Assembly (NCBI GenBank): GCA_000969725.1
Contig: JXSR01S060313.1
Direction: 5' to 3' (one strand)
DNA length: 37,686 nt
Origin: Ophiothrix spiculata
Lineage: Eukaryota > Echinodermata > Ophiuroidea > Amphilepidida > Ophiotrichidae
Part shown: positions 10,753 to 19,771 of the stretch, piece after piece
How the letters are laid out: every line of letters begins with the position of its first letter
How positions within the stretch are numbered: position 1 is the first letter of the stretch
Position numbers and translations under genes: made by a program
Notes under the pieces: model-generated
Seen by the model: only the letters and a program-made list of their open reading frames with translations
What the model was told of the DNA's origin: nothing
Database searches by the model: none

Positions 10753-13128
10753 ATGGCTGCCAGAGTTATTTTCATCGCACTTTGCACAATTTCTTTCATA
10801 TCAACAACAATTGGAGCAATAACCTTATCTGTTGAACCGGATACACTATCGTTAGATATTGGCGATACGGCAGAATTTGTCTGTAAACTTCGTGTGAAAG
10901 CACAATTTGATTGCGAAGACCAAGGTTTTCTCATCTGGGCCAAAGCGGGCGGTATTCTTGTTTCAAATAGTACTGACGTTACGCCTAACTTTCATAACAA
11001 ATATTCTGTGTCGCTGGAAATCGAATCAAGAACTACCAAGTACACCAAATGCCACTATAGACTGAAACTTCATAATGTTACAAAAAACATGGCGGGTCTT
11101 TATGGATGCTGGTATTACCCCCGCGATGATAATAACCCGGACTTCCGTTATGAAATTGATGGCACCGCAAATTTGCACGTCAAAAACCGACCCGCACCGC
11201 AGTACCCGCTTTGCTCTGCGACGGTTTTACCGAATGGGGATAATGGAGACCATATGCGCTTTCGCTGTGAATCGGAAGAAGGCCATCCGAGCGTCGAGCT
11301 CTTTTGGTGGTTCGATGGATATATGCTTGATGGTATAGTGACCCGACCACGGAGGAATTATTTACGGTTAGATTATGTTATAAGTAGAAATATGTATCAT
11401 AAATTCAAAGATGAAACGCTTAAATGCACAATGTCTGGAACTGACGACGAGGACAGCGTCCTTAACGAGTGTAATATTGATACAACTATGACGGCTTCGA
11501 TACAATCATCACATATTACCGTCAATTCTATGCAAGAGTCTGTTACCACAGTTATCTGTCAAATTGACGCAAGCATTCCATATGACCTTATATGGTATTA
11601 TCAGGACAAAGAAATTGATTCCAGTAGAGCAGACGACAGATTTTTAATAGAAACGTCTGCCAAGGCATTGCATATACGTAATATGACGACTTTTGATCAC
11701 GGTCGCAATATATCGTGCGAGGCGCGTAGCGTATTTGGAAACGTTAAAGCTACTACTGTTCTGGATGTCAGCGCCGTTTCTCCACCAAACGGACTTGGTC
11801 TAAGACGTTCGATCAACACTGGTGCAATAATTGGATTTATAGTGTGCGGATTTATTATCATTCTATGCATTAATGTCGCACTGTGTATGTTAACAAGAAA
11901 GCGCACAGGGACCGTGTCTGCGCCAAAACCAAAAAATTACGCGGTTACAAACAATAATACGACGATACACCCTATGGACACTGATGAAGAGACGAGCGAT
12001 GAATCTGACAGCACCGGAAGACCCGACTCGTCGGTAATCATGATGCCGAACTTATCTGAAGGAATACGCTATGCAAATGTATCGCGGACACTATCTGTTG
12101 AGTCAACTGAAATGCGACACAGTCGTTTGCCTTCAAGTGTGCCCTCAAGTTGCCACTATCAGTCACCATCGTCTATGAACGAATCGCAAGATAACCCGCA
12201 ACCGTTAGCGTTAGAAATGTCGACGTCTGGGTCCGATACAAGCGGCTCGCAAGAATGTTTGAAACAGAGATTATATAAAGCAGATGAGAACATGTACGCT
12301 GATTTGAATTCAGACGCTTTAGGAAACTATGAGAGTCCACATCCGCGCACTGAACGTGAAGACTCTGGCGTGGATTTCCGTCAGAGTTACGTATCAATGG
12401 AGGGTAATAACGATGGAAATATGGAGGATACATATGAACCTGTGGACTTGAACAAGGAGAAACATGATCCAGAAGAAGTAAGACCCGAACCCCCAAATGC
12501 ACCTGTACCTCATAAAGAGAAAAACAGAAAAGGACTGAAATCCAGTCTACTATTTCCCCTCCCGGTGTCGCCAAATCAAGATGGCTATATGGAAATGAAA
12601 CATAAACGAAAAGACAAAAGTCTTCGGAAATCATATCCGGAAAAACTGCCTGACAATACGCCAGTACAAAATTTAAACCAAAATCATCTTGATATGCGAG
12701 CAAAATCTGCTACAATAGCATCACCTAGATCGACACATAAAGCCCTTATACAAAAATTTGAAAATGGTCCGACCAATACCATCAACCACAAAAGACTACC
12801 TGAACGAAAGGACCATAATCTCAACATAAATAAAGACAATTTTAAAGGGATCAAAGAAAAATTCAAAGGTAGTAAGGAAAATTTGAAAAACGGGACTGAT
12901 AGTTTGAAACGTTCCATATTTAAAAAGAAAGTTACAAATGAATCGCCGGTCGAGAGCCCTAAACACAAGAGGAAATTAAAACGACAGAAGCAGACTGAAA
13001 CGGATTATACGGATTTGGATCGGAGTAGCATGTCTTCCGAAGGAAGTGGTGCATATCAGCAAATTTGCTTGGCGAGAACTGGTGGTCCAATTGAGGACTC
13101 GGGTGTTTATGAAAATATAGATTCGTAG
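10753..13128 (+). CDS. Ig-domain transmembrane receptor with multi-motif phosphotyrosine tail
   Basis: Single-exon ORF of 791 residues from the preferred ATG at 10753, which has a strong Kozak context (AACAAGATGG) and opens directly into a signal peptide (residues 1-22). An upstream in-frame ATG at 10687 would give 813 residues but has a weak context. Three Ig-like domains follow: residues 24-145 (C44-C119, W62, plus a second pair C54/C100), 150-240 (C172-C225) and 248-340 (C269-C322, W281, with a C2-type DHG...SCEAR end). N-glycosylation sites are N72, N108, N310 and N319. A membrane helix spans about 356-380 with GAIIG, then RKR. The tail has an ITIM (IRYANV, Y440), a hemITAM-like YADL (Y515), YVSM (Y546) and YMEM (Y612) for PI3K p85, YTDL-x12-YQQI (Y752/Y768) ITAM-like, and YENI (Y786), plus a proline-rich stretch near 578-586. 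It is likely a cell-surface signalling receptor; ligand and orthology are unknown. Confidence 0.9.
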   Translation: MAARVIFIALCTISFISTTIGAITLSVEPDTLSLDIGDTAEFVCKLRVKAQFDCEDQGFLIWAKAGGILVSNSTDVTPNFHNKYSVSLEIESRTTKYTKCHYRLKLHNVTKNMAGLYGCWYYPRDDNNPDFRYEIDGTANLHVKNRPAPQYPLCSATVLPNGDNGDHMRFRCESEEGHPSVELFWWFDGYMLDGIVTRPRRNYLRLDYVISRNMYHKFKDETLKCTMSGTDDEDSVLNECNIDTTMTASIQSSHITVNSMQESVTTVICQIDASIPYDLIWYYQDKEIDSSRADDRFLIETSAKALHIRNMTTFDHGRNISCEARSVFGNVKATTVLDVSAVSPPNGLGLRRSINTGAIIGFIVCGFIIILCINVALCMLTRKRTGTVSAPKPKNYAVTNNNTTIHPMDTDEETSDESDSTGRPDSSVIMMPNLSEGIRYANVSRTLSVESTEMRHSRLPSSVPSSCHYQSPSSMNESQDNPQPLALEMSTSGSDTSGSQECLKQRLYKADENMYADLNSDALGNYESPHPRTEREDSGVDFRQSYVSMEGNNDGNMEDTYEPVDLNKEKHDPEEVRPEPPNAPVPHKEKNRKGLKSSLLFPLPVSPNQDGYMEMKHKRKDKSLRKSYPEKLPDNTPVQNLNQNHLDMRAKSATIASPRSTHKALIQKFENGPTNTINHKRLPERKDHNLNINKDNFKGIKEKFKGSKENLKNGTDSLKRSIFKKKVTNESPVESPKHKRKLKRQKQTETDYTDLDRSSMSSEGSGAYQQICLARTGGPIEDSGVYENIDS

Positions 13129-13428
13129 CATTTCGTGGACTTCAAAATTAATTGTTAGGCCTAAAAACAAAGTTGTTGACTTGCACCTTTAATGGTGAAA
13201 TTGATGGGCGGTCGGATATTTATTTTTTTCTTGAAAATGGACTCAAAAAACCAAACAAAATAGTTTATATAAATATTTTTATAGTTTTGTGCTTTAATTA
13301 TTCAAGATATATGCTTATTCCATGCAAATTTATAACATTCTGTGAATATTGTTGTAAATTCAACCCAAATATCATGATATTTTTACCAAATACACTGTTG
13401 AGTTAAGGCAACATTTCACCAAAAGAAA

Positions 13429-13434
13429 AATAAA
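13429..13434 (+). terminator. poly(A) signal of the receptor gene
   Basis: AATAAA lies about 300 bases after the stop codon at 13126-13128. The 3' UTR between them is AT-rich. The transposon-like sequence begins just after this signal, so the transcript probably ends before the hairpin at 13491. Confidence 0.5.
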
Positions 13435-13440
13435 TAATTA

Positions 13441-13573
13441 AAAACGTGACCCTAAATTTTGCAAATTTTGGGTCAGTCGCAAAGGGCAAGTCAACAATTT
13501 TTTAGGCCTTAATTATGTGAGTGCAAGAATGACTTTCTTGCACTCACATAATTAAGGCCTAAAAAATTGTTGA
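13441..13573. repeat. MITE terminus with a perfect 39-bp hairpin
   Basis: The arms at 13491-13529 and 13535-13573 are exact reverse complements over 39 bases, with a 5-base loop (TGACT). Each arm contains AGGCC next to TA and a CAATTTTTT run, the same end as the element at 1049-1321. To the left, AAGGGCAA and GGGTCAGTCG also match that element in reverse. The structure reads as one element end joined to an inverted duplicate of itself and its flank. A further 5 bp (GCAAG with CTTGC at 13579-13583) could pair beyond a bulge. Confidence 0.85.
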
Positions 13574-13583
13574 TAATACTTGC

Positions 13584-15200
13584 GATAGATGCCATATGTT
13601 ATACTTGTGTTACAGCTTGTCTCTGGAATGCAAAAAACCTCAAAAATATTTCTTCATAATATATGAGGGGGTATCAAAAAGTTTTAAAGATCACCAAGAA
13701 GAAATACAGCCAGGAACATTTTTTTATGTGACCCTTAAGTCACCTTTACATAGCCACTGAGCAAAGTATCATATTTCTCCCTCTTAAAACCTGGTGTCCA
13801 GAGACCAACTTTGTAGAGGTCCTCCTTTAGCCAAAAATCCATACTGTATTATGATAAAATTAACATTTTCAAGTCGGCCATGCTTTATGACGTCATGTTT
13901 TGACCGATTTCCATAATTTTGAATTCAATGGAAAGAGGGGATTCTAACCTGTACTATGGTATCAAACATTTAAACTTTGGGTATGCATCATAAAATTACT
14001 AATATATTTTCATTTTTTGTATACAAAATACTTCTAAAAATTAATTTTATCACATTTAATGAGTACACAATACAACTTCTAATTGCTGGTAAAATATTTT
14101 GTCACCAAAATTATATTTTTATTTATAAAACAGACAAAATTCAGGAAAATTACACATAATGTGGTCATTTCAGTCCAAAAAATCAGAAAATACAGACATT
14201 TTTACCCTAAAAATGACATATTTTCATATCTTTGGTTAAATATTTTTTCACACTATTGGCAGTCAAATCGGGGTCATGTCTTGAACCTTGTCCTAGGAGC
14301 TTTGTTTGATCTTTTTATCTGGCAAATCCATCTGAGGTACAAATTTAGGATTTCGAAAATCCAAATTAATTTTCTTTCAATTTGAGCCATTTCTGTGTAA
14401 ATATTTGTACTTTTTTGGATTTTGCTACACTTTCAGACTTTATGTAGAGTATTTCTAAGTCTAAGTTGAATCTAGGCTAGTCCCTTGAAATTTATTTCCA
14501 AGGTGGGTCCAGACATTTGAAAATATAAAACATTAAAAGTCAGTTAAGATCAAAATTTTGCAACAGTATTGTTTCAACAAAATCTACTTTTCATTTGAAA
14601 GTTTGTATAAAGGTACGATCAAAATGATTCAATAAAACCTAGGGCATAGACATTTACAAAAGGTTCATATAAAGTCAAGACCAACATTTTACCTTTGTAT
14701 TTTATCTTACAAGGTTTTCCACATAGTTTAACTATATCAGTAAGAAATAACCATGATTTTTTTATGACTTTTAAGTGGAATTTATTTTCAAAGGAAGCAT
14801 CACATTTATAGATCTTTGAATGACTATGTGTAATTTGTTTGTAACAAATTGTATGTTCTCTGAGGGTCGCACAGATATGACACATAGTAGTGTTCCATAA
14901 TCGGCCCTTGGCTTTGTAATACATGTGTAAATTGAAGTCAATAGATAAATTATTTTTAAATTGTTACATTCTATCTATGTTTGTATCATAAATGTGTGGT
15001 TGTTCTTGGTTTAAAGTAAAATAATATTGTTGTTGCAACTGAAATGAATATTTGCTGTATCTCTTTGTTACTCTGTCTACTCGCCATGTGTTCTTTAGGT
15101 GTGAAATATAAGAAAGTAGATCCAACGGACAAGGTACAAATCACATCCAAGGATCAAATATGATACAGGAGGTTACTTAGGGTACAAATTTAAACTCTAC
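13584..15200. other. no recognised feature
   Basis: About 1.6 kb of AT-rich sequence. Open frames at 13977-14385 (plus) and 14619-14924 (minus) are rich in F, I, K and N as expected of translated AT-rich DNA, and overlap one another. I do not call them genes. Confidence 0.45.
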
Positions 15201-15743
15201 ACCTGCAGATGAATTTAATTAACTTGAACTTTTTTTCTGATGATTTTTGGGACACCAACCAAGTCTCATCGCTTTGTGGTCAGAATGTATCAAATTCTTT
15301 AACATGCAATACAGATTTGCAAAGAACAGATGATTTTAAAAATTACCTCTAAATTCAATTGTTGTAAATTGATCAATTACACAGAGAGGACTGTTTTTAG
15401 TACCAAATGAGTATAGTGCCAGTAGTTACTGCGGTATTCAACCGTTCAATAATGCTATTGTGTGCCATCACGATGAATTGAATAGCCCGCGCTGTGAAGA
15501 GAATCATAGTGTTATTGATCCCGGCTACTCACGGTGTGTAGTTATGGTGTTTATGGTTGTACCGTCCGTGTGTCGTTCAAGAATTAGCAAGAATTGATTT
15601 CAGAGGTATATTTTTCAATCATCCGTTCCTTGCAAATCGGTGTCACTGGTTGGAAAATTTGATACATTCCACCTTCAAATCGATGAGACTTGGTTGGTGT
15701 GCCAAAATTATAAGAAAAACATTAATTTAATTCATCTGCAGGC
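15201..15743. mobile_element. foldback element with arms of about 165 bp
   Basis: The left arm (15202-15371) and the complement of the right arm (15581-15742) align along most of their length: CCTGCAGATGAA, a gapped AT stretch, CACCAACCAAGTCTCATCG, AATGTATCAAATT, AGATGATT and TACCTCT...AATTCAATT. The central 210 bp is unrelated and unique. Divergence between the arms shows this is an old insertion. No open frame for a transposase is present and the target-site duplication is unclear. Confidence 0.75.
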
Positions 15744-16233
15744 ATGTATAAATCGTGGGTTAGAACTTATGGCGCGGAGTGTATAATAAAAGAAAAACAA
15801 AAGTAAGCCAACTTAACATGCTTATATAATATGGGGAAGAAAACAACATAAATGTAGAAAAAATAATAATAATTGAGAAGGCCTTATATATGCACAAACA
15901 AACAAAAAACCTTGCCAACAGCATAACAACAAACGGATAATCCACAAAATAAACGACCATCTAGAGAATGTATGCCAAAATATACCTACAAATCTTATGT
16001 TGACCAAAGATGCCAGGAAATTATACCCAATTTCTGTTGCCAGAATACAAACCACAAAACTGAGCAAAGCTTTTTAGCAAATATATGGCTAACCTCTATC
16101 TGGTGATATTGTATAGAAGAAATATCCCTCAAAAAGAATGATATTATAAATTTTTAAGAAATAAATAAATAAAGATACAAATTATTGACTGTATGCTACA
16201 AAGTAGACCCACCCTAATCTCTATCAGTTGCTA
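15744..16233. other. no recognised feature
   Basis: AT-rich spacer. Two overlapping minus-strand frames (15760-16067) translate to very hydrophobic, low-complexity strings and are treated as chance. Confidence 0.45.
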
Positions 16234-16627
16234 AGGCCAGGGTCAGACGAACGACGACATTGCATTTATTACAATAAATTTATTGTCGTAATTAATTACG
16301 ACATGCGGTCACACGTACTACAACCTCGCATTTACTACAATAAATACAATGTCGTAATTAATTACGAGATGGGATTAGCACATCATTTTCAGCATACAAG
16401 CTATAGTAATACAATGTCGTAATTAATTACGAGGTGGAGTCACACAGGGTTTTTACCGCATTACTTTCAACTTTATTACAATAAATCCATCTCAACGACA
16501 GAAATTGTCGTCGTTCATTTTTTTTAATGCGACGACGACCCTATTGTAATAAATACGGGTCAGACGTATTATGAGAGCAAAATTTATTGTAGTAAATGCG
16601 ACCTCGTCGTTCGTCTGACCCCGGCCT
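16234..16627. mobile_element. MITE, AGGCC..GGGTCAGACGAACGAC ends, TA duplication
   Basis: The terminal inverted repeat is about 25 bp with one mismatch (AGGCCAGGGTCAGACGAACG on the left, AGGCCGGGGTCAGACGAACG from the complemented right). TA flanks both sides (16232-16233, 16628-16629). The body carries three copies of an 18-base palindrome, GTCGTAATTAATTACGAC, at 16285 (exact), 16351 and 16416 (one mismatch each), spaced 65-66 bases. No coding sequence. Confidence 0.8.
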
Positions 16628-16770
16628 TAAACACACTCCTCATCTGTTCAATGGGTAAGCCTAATTGGTACATGATCTATCAGTAAGGCTATATTCGGCC
16701 TACATAGAAGTTTTGTGCTGCCAAACATTTGGTTGTGTAATCATAAAATAAACGTGATCAAATGCAGTAA

Positions 16771-17086
16771 GGGTCAATTCATAGTTGGCCTCCAAACAAA
16801 ATTTTTGCAATGAAACATTTTGTAGTGACGTCAAACTATAGGCGCCCATATGTGTCAAAAAGGTGTCAACAAGAGAATGTTGTCTAAAAAATTGATAAGG
16901 GTGTCTATCACAACGAAAATGGTGTCTAAAATACCCAAAAGGGTGTGTAAAACCCAAACCCAAAACGGCATGTGGAATCAAAAATGGTGTCTAAAACAAC
17001 AACACCTATGGCTGCCCATAGTTTGACGTCACAACAAAATGTTTGATAGCGAAAATTTTGTTTGGAGGCCGACTATGAATTGACCC
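16771..17086. mobile_element. MITE with about 75-bp inverted repeats, TAA duplication
   Basis: The ends read GGGTCAATTCATAG and continue through GGCCTCCAAACAAAATTTT, CAAACATTTTGT and TGACGTCAAACTAT on both strands with few mismatches. TAA lies immediately outside both ends (16768-16770, 17087-17089), as in PIF/Harbinger-type insertions. The short centre repeats GGTGTCTAAAA and CCCAAAAGGGTGT words. Confidence 0.75.
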
Positions 17087-17711
17087 TAATAAACATTTTA
17101 TGTGCTGGTTCAATGATTCAATTCAAGACATGTGCAATTTCTTGCGAAGTTTAATATATGAAGAGCTTGTTTCCAAAACCTCTTACATCCATTTTTGTTA
17201 AACTGAGAAAACAAGGAAAGTTTATTATGATATTTGTACGTTGTTATTTTGAATCAAGTTTGCATGCAAATTAAGTATAATGATGTACTTGTTTACAATA
17301 TTATGGTTACTGAAATCAGACTAATGACAATTATTTTTTAAACTAATTACAATATTTCAAAAAAATGGATGTAAGATGTTTTGTCACCAAACTCAATAAT
17401 TAATCAATTAAACAACAAACAAAATAAATCAATTTCAGAAATTAAGATCAAATTTTCGGTGTAAAATGATGTAATTTATTAATTAAAACATTCACATCTA
17501 TGTAGTAACACCTTTAAAGCCCAAAACCCACCATGTCCACCGCCCACCCACCCCATCCCCACCATTTAAAGGTATGCTCAGCTAAAACCGTTCGACAGAA
17601 AGTGCACAAAATGCAATAGCAACAGTGGTTCACGCAAATTGCGGCATGTTCACATGCTTATGATAGGTTGTAAATAACTTGGCAAAGGGTTCTATGTCAT
17701 ATCCCTCCCCC

Positions 17712-18084
17712 CAGGGGCGTAACCAATGGGGGGCCGGGGGGGCAACTTGCCCCCCCCGGACGCAAAAAAATCGGGAAGGAGAGCAAAAAAATGGGAAGGG
17801 AAGAAAGGAAGGACTCAAAGAAAAAAAGGGAAGAGAGAAGAAGAAAAAGGGGAAAGAAGAGGGAAAAGGGGAAGGAAAAAAGAAAAGGAAGGAAAAGAAA
17901 AGAAAAATGAAAGAAACCATTATTTCATCCAAAAATAGGAGTTTTTTAGCTAAAATAAACAAATTTGTCCAAATATTTTTGCGCGCGCGCTACACGCGCA
18001 TTAATTTTTTTCCAAGCAAGTACAAAAATCGGGAAGCCTCTTGAGTCTTGCCCCCCCGGACGGTCAAAGCTGGTTACGCCCCTG
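17712..18084. mobile_element. hAT-like MITE, CAGGGGCGTAACCA ends, exact 8-bp duplication
   Basis: CAGGGGCGTAACCA at the left and its complement TGGTTACGCCCCTG at the right are perfect. Flanking octamers are identical, CCTCCCCC at 17704-17711 and 18085-18092. The CAGGGGCG-type end and the 8-bp duplication are typical of hAT elements. Sub-terminal GCCCCCCCGGACG repeats occur at both ends in the same orientation. The interior is a long purine-only tract. Confidence 0.88.
17764..17918 (+). repeat. polypurine tract, about 150 bp
   Basis: A nearly uninterrupted A/G stretch on the plus strand (runs of AAAAAA, GGGAAGG and GAAGAAG) with only isolated C or T near 17770, 17785 and 17815. It lies inside the hAT MITE. 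Open frames on both strands through it (K/E/G-rich or F/P/S-rich) are artefacts of composition. Confidence 0.85.
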
Positions 18085-18835
18085 CCTCCCCCTACCTCTC
18101 CTCCTCAGTTACCCCATCCCATTACATACGGTTTCCTTTCCTAGTACTTGATTATAAAACAATGTAATTTAACGGTTTCAGCATAATTTGTAAGTTTTCC
18201 TTCATACATTTCGCTTATAAATCTTGCTGATATACGATCCCTCCCCATCCCCCACCCTGTTTTCACCCCACCCCATTCAAACGATTCATTAGTTATGCGA
18301 CCAGGGTATATTACTGCTATCTCCACGATAACGAAATGCGGTGTGCCAAGATCAGGGGGTACTAATTGACCAGTGTATTGGATACATTATAAAAGCACAA
18401 TGCATGCTGTCAAGTATGTAGTTACATGCAGTACTTGTCTAATTCAAATGTTGCGGGAAATGATAATTGTGGTTCCCCCAAACGATTCATTAGTTATGGT
18501 CCAATAACAACAACAGACGTGGACATAAGAGGTTTTATCACAAAACTATTTTGGATGTAAGAGGTTTTGGAAACAAACTCAATTTTTGATTGACATTTTC
18601 AACAGATTATAGGCGGTTTTGCAACAAATCGTTATAATTGCTTGGAAGGTACGGTCAAGCACTATATGTTTCTGGTTCAAACTCAAATTCCATAAAAATG
18701 GACGTAAGAGGTTTTGGAATCGGGCTCTTCATATGTGCTTCACTCGGTGTTGAAGTATTTTATTTGGAGTCACTCGTCAAATTGACATCATAACCAAATG
18801 TTTGGTAGCTAAAATTTGTGGAGGCAGAGTATATA

Positions 18836-19207
18836 TAGCCTAACCTTATGAAAATTCATAATCGGTTTAGAGGCGAGAAGTATGCCACAAAAATTCCTAT
18901 CTGGTCATCAATTAGTTTACTGACTTATAGATAAAAATAGGTTGGGAACATCTCTGTACCAAGGCCATTTTGCAACTAATTATATTTGATATTTCCTTTG
19001 CATACTATTTCAGGAGTATTGTTTCCTAAAGCCGCAAGAATAAAATAACACAATTTTAAACTTGTCTGGAGGCTAGATAGGCAAAATAGCTCGAAACTTT
19101 CTGCAAAATTAGTAAAAACATGAAAAAATGTACACATTTTCTAACAAAAATTGGCTAAAATGTTTAAATATGGCTAAAAAATAGTTGATTTTAATCATAT
19201 TGGCCAA
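18836..19207. other. no recognised feature
   Basis: AT-rich spacer between the nested transposon block and the SINE. Nothing supported. Confidence 0.45.
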
Positions 19208-19392
19208 GCACTGTAAGTGGCCCAGTGGTAAGAGCTTTGGACACATAATCGAGAGGTTGTAGGTTCAAGTCCTGACCTGGTCACTTCAATGTTGAGTCCT
19301 TGAGCAGGATTCTTTGTCCACATATTGTTCCGCCCCACCCACTTGACAGAAATGAGTACCAGTATGTGAAAAATACTGGGAAGGAAAATTAT
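19208..19392 (+). mobile_element. tRNA-derived SINE
   Basis: The head has a Pol III A box (AGTGGCCCAGTGGTAAGAGC) and a B box (GGTTCAAGTCC at about 19263) spaced as in a tRNA. It is followed by a tail with GAGTCCTTGAGCAGGATTC, CCGCCCCACCCACTTGACAG and AAATGAGTACC. The same tail, diverged, follows the head at 30917-31230. The tRNA part does not fold into an intact tRNA, so this is a retroposon and not a tRNA gene. Confidence 0.78.
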
Positions 19393-19745
19393 ACCCCGTT
19401 CAGACAGAGCCAAAAAGTCGTCTCTATTCGTCTTTAGTCGTATTCGAGTTATATTGAGTTCAAAATTTGCTCGTGTATGAACAGTTCAAGCTGACTTAAG
19501 TCGTCTTTCAAAAAGCGTCTTATATCAAATTTTTAACTCTCTAAATGACAAGCTATGTTGCGTTAGTAAGCCGATATATCATGAATAACAACGAATTTCC
19601 ATAAGTGTGAATACATGTCGTCGTTAGTCGAGTTGAATTTGTGTTTACTTCGCGTATTGACCTGGAGCGTACGTCATTTCTACAAATTACAAGTTGAGTT
19701 CATTTCAATTCAACTTCACCATTGTATATGTGTGAACGGTCATAA
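19393..19745. mobile_element. possible MITE with CCGTTCAGACA-like ends
   Basis: CCGTTCAGACA near 19396 is roughly matched by the complement of TGTGTGAACGG at 19730-19740. The body is dense in GTCGTCTTTAGTCG-like words. The inverted repeat is short and imperfect and no target-site duplication is clear. Confidence 0.35.
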
Positions 19746-19771
19746 GTCTAGTTATTTTCTGCTAATCCGAG

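Larger units (their letters stand above)
17159..18731. mobile_element. 1.57-kb TIR element, TGAAGAGC ends, TA duplication, nested
   Basis: The ends match as inverted repeats over 38 bases at 34 positions: TGAAGAGC, a variable part, TTCCAAAACCTCTTAC, then TCCATTTTT. TA flanks both ends (17157-17158, 18732-18733). Sub-terminal copies of GGATGTAAGA.GTTTTG recur inside near 17366 and 18550. The element itself carries a hAT MITE (17712-18084). No transposase frame is seen, so it is probably non-autonomous. Confidence 0.72.
17100..18835. mobile_element. older element (split) related to 27550-27740, host of a nested insertion
   Basis: The left piece (17100-17158, containing GACATGTGCAATTTCTTGCG) and the right piece (18732-18835, containing CACTCGGTGTTGAAG, TTATTTGGAGTC and AACCAAATGTTTGGTAGC) match, in order, an uninterrupted copy at about 27590-27720. 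The right end also resembles the inverted-repeat ends of 16771-17086, so these belong to one larger family. The 1.57 kb between the pieces is a later insertion. Confidence 0.6.

Noticed and set aside
12173-12703. 176-codon minus-strand open frame
   Set aside because: It is the antisense shadow of the receptor tail, which has the coherent domain layout.
13977-14385. Two overlapping plus-strand ORFs
   Set aside because: F/I/K/N-rich translation typical of AT-rich non-coding DNA, with no domain pattern.
17630-18044. K/E/G-rich and F/P/S-rich open frames
   Set aside because: They are translations of the polypurine tract in the hAT MITE.
19208-19285. tRNA gene
   Set aside because: A and B boxes are present but the acceptor and anticodon stems do not pair, and a SINE tail follows.
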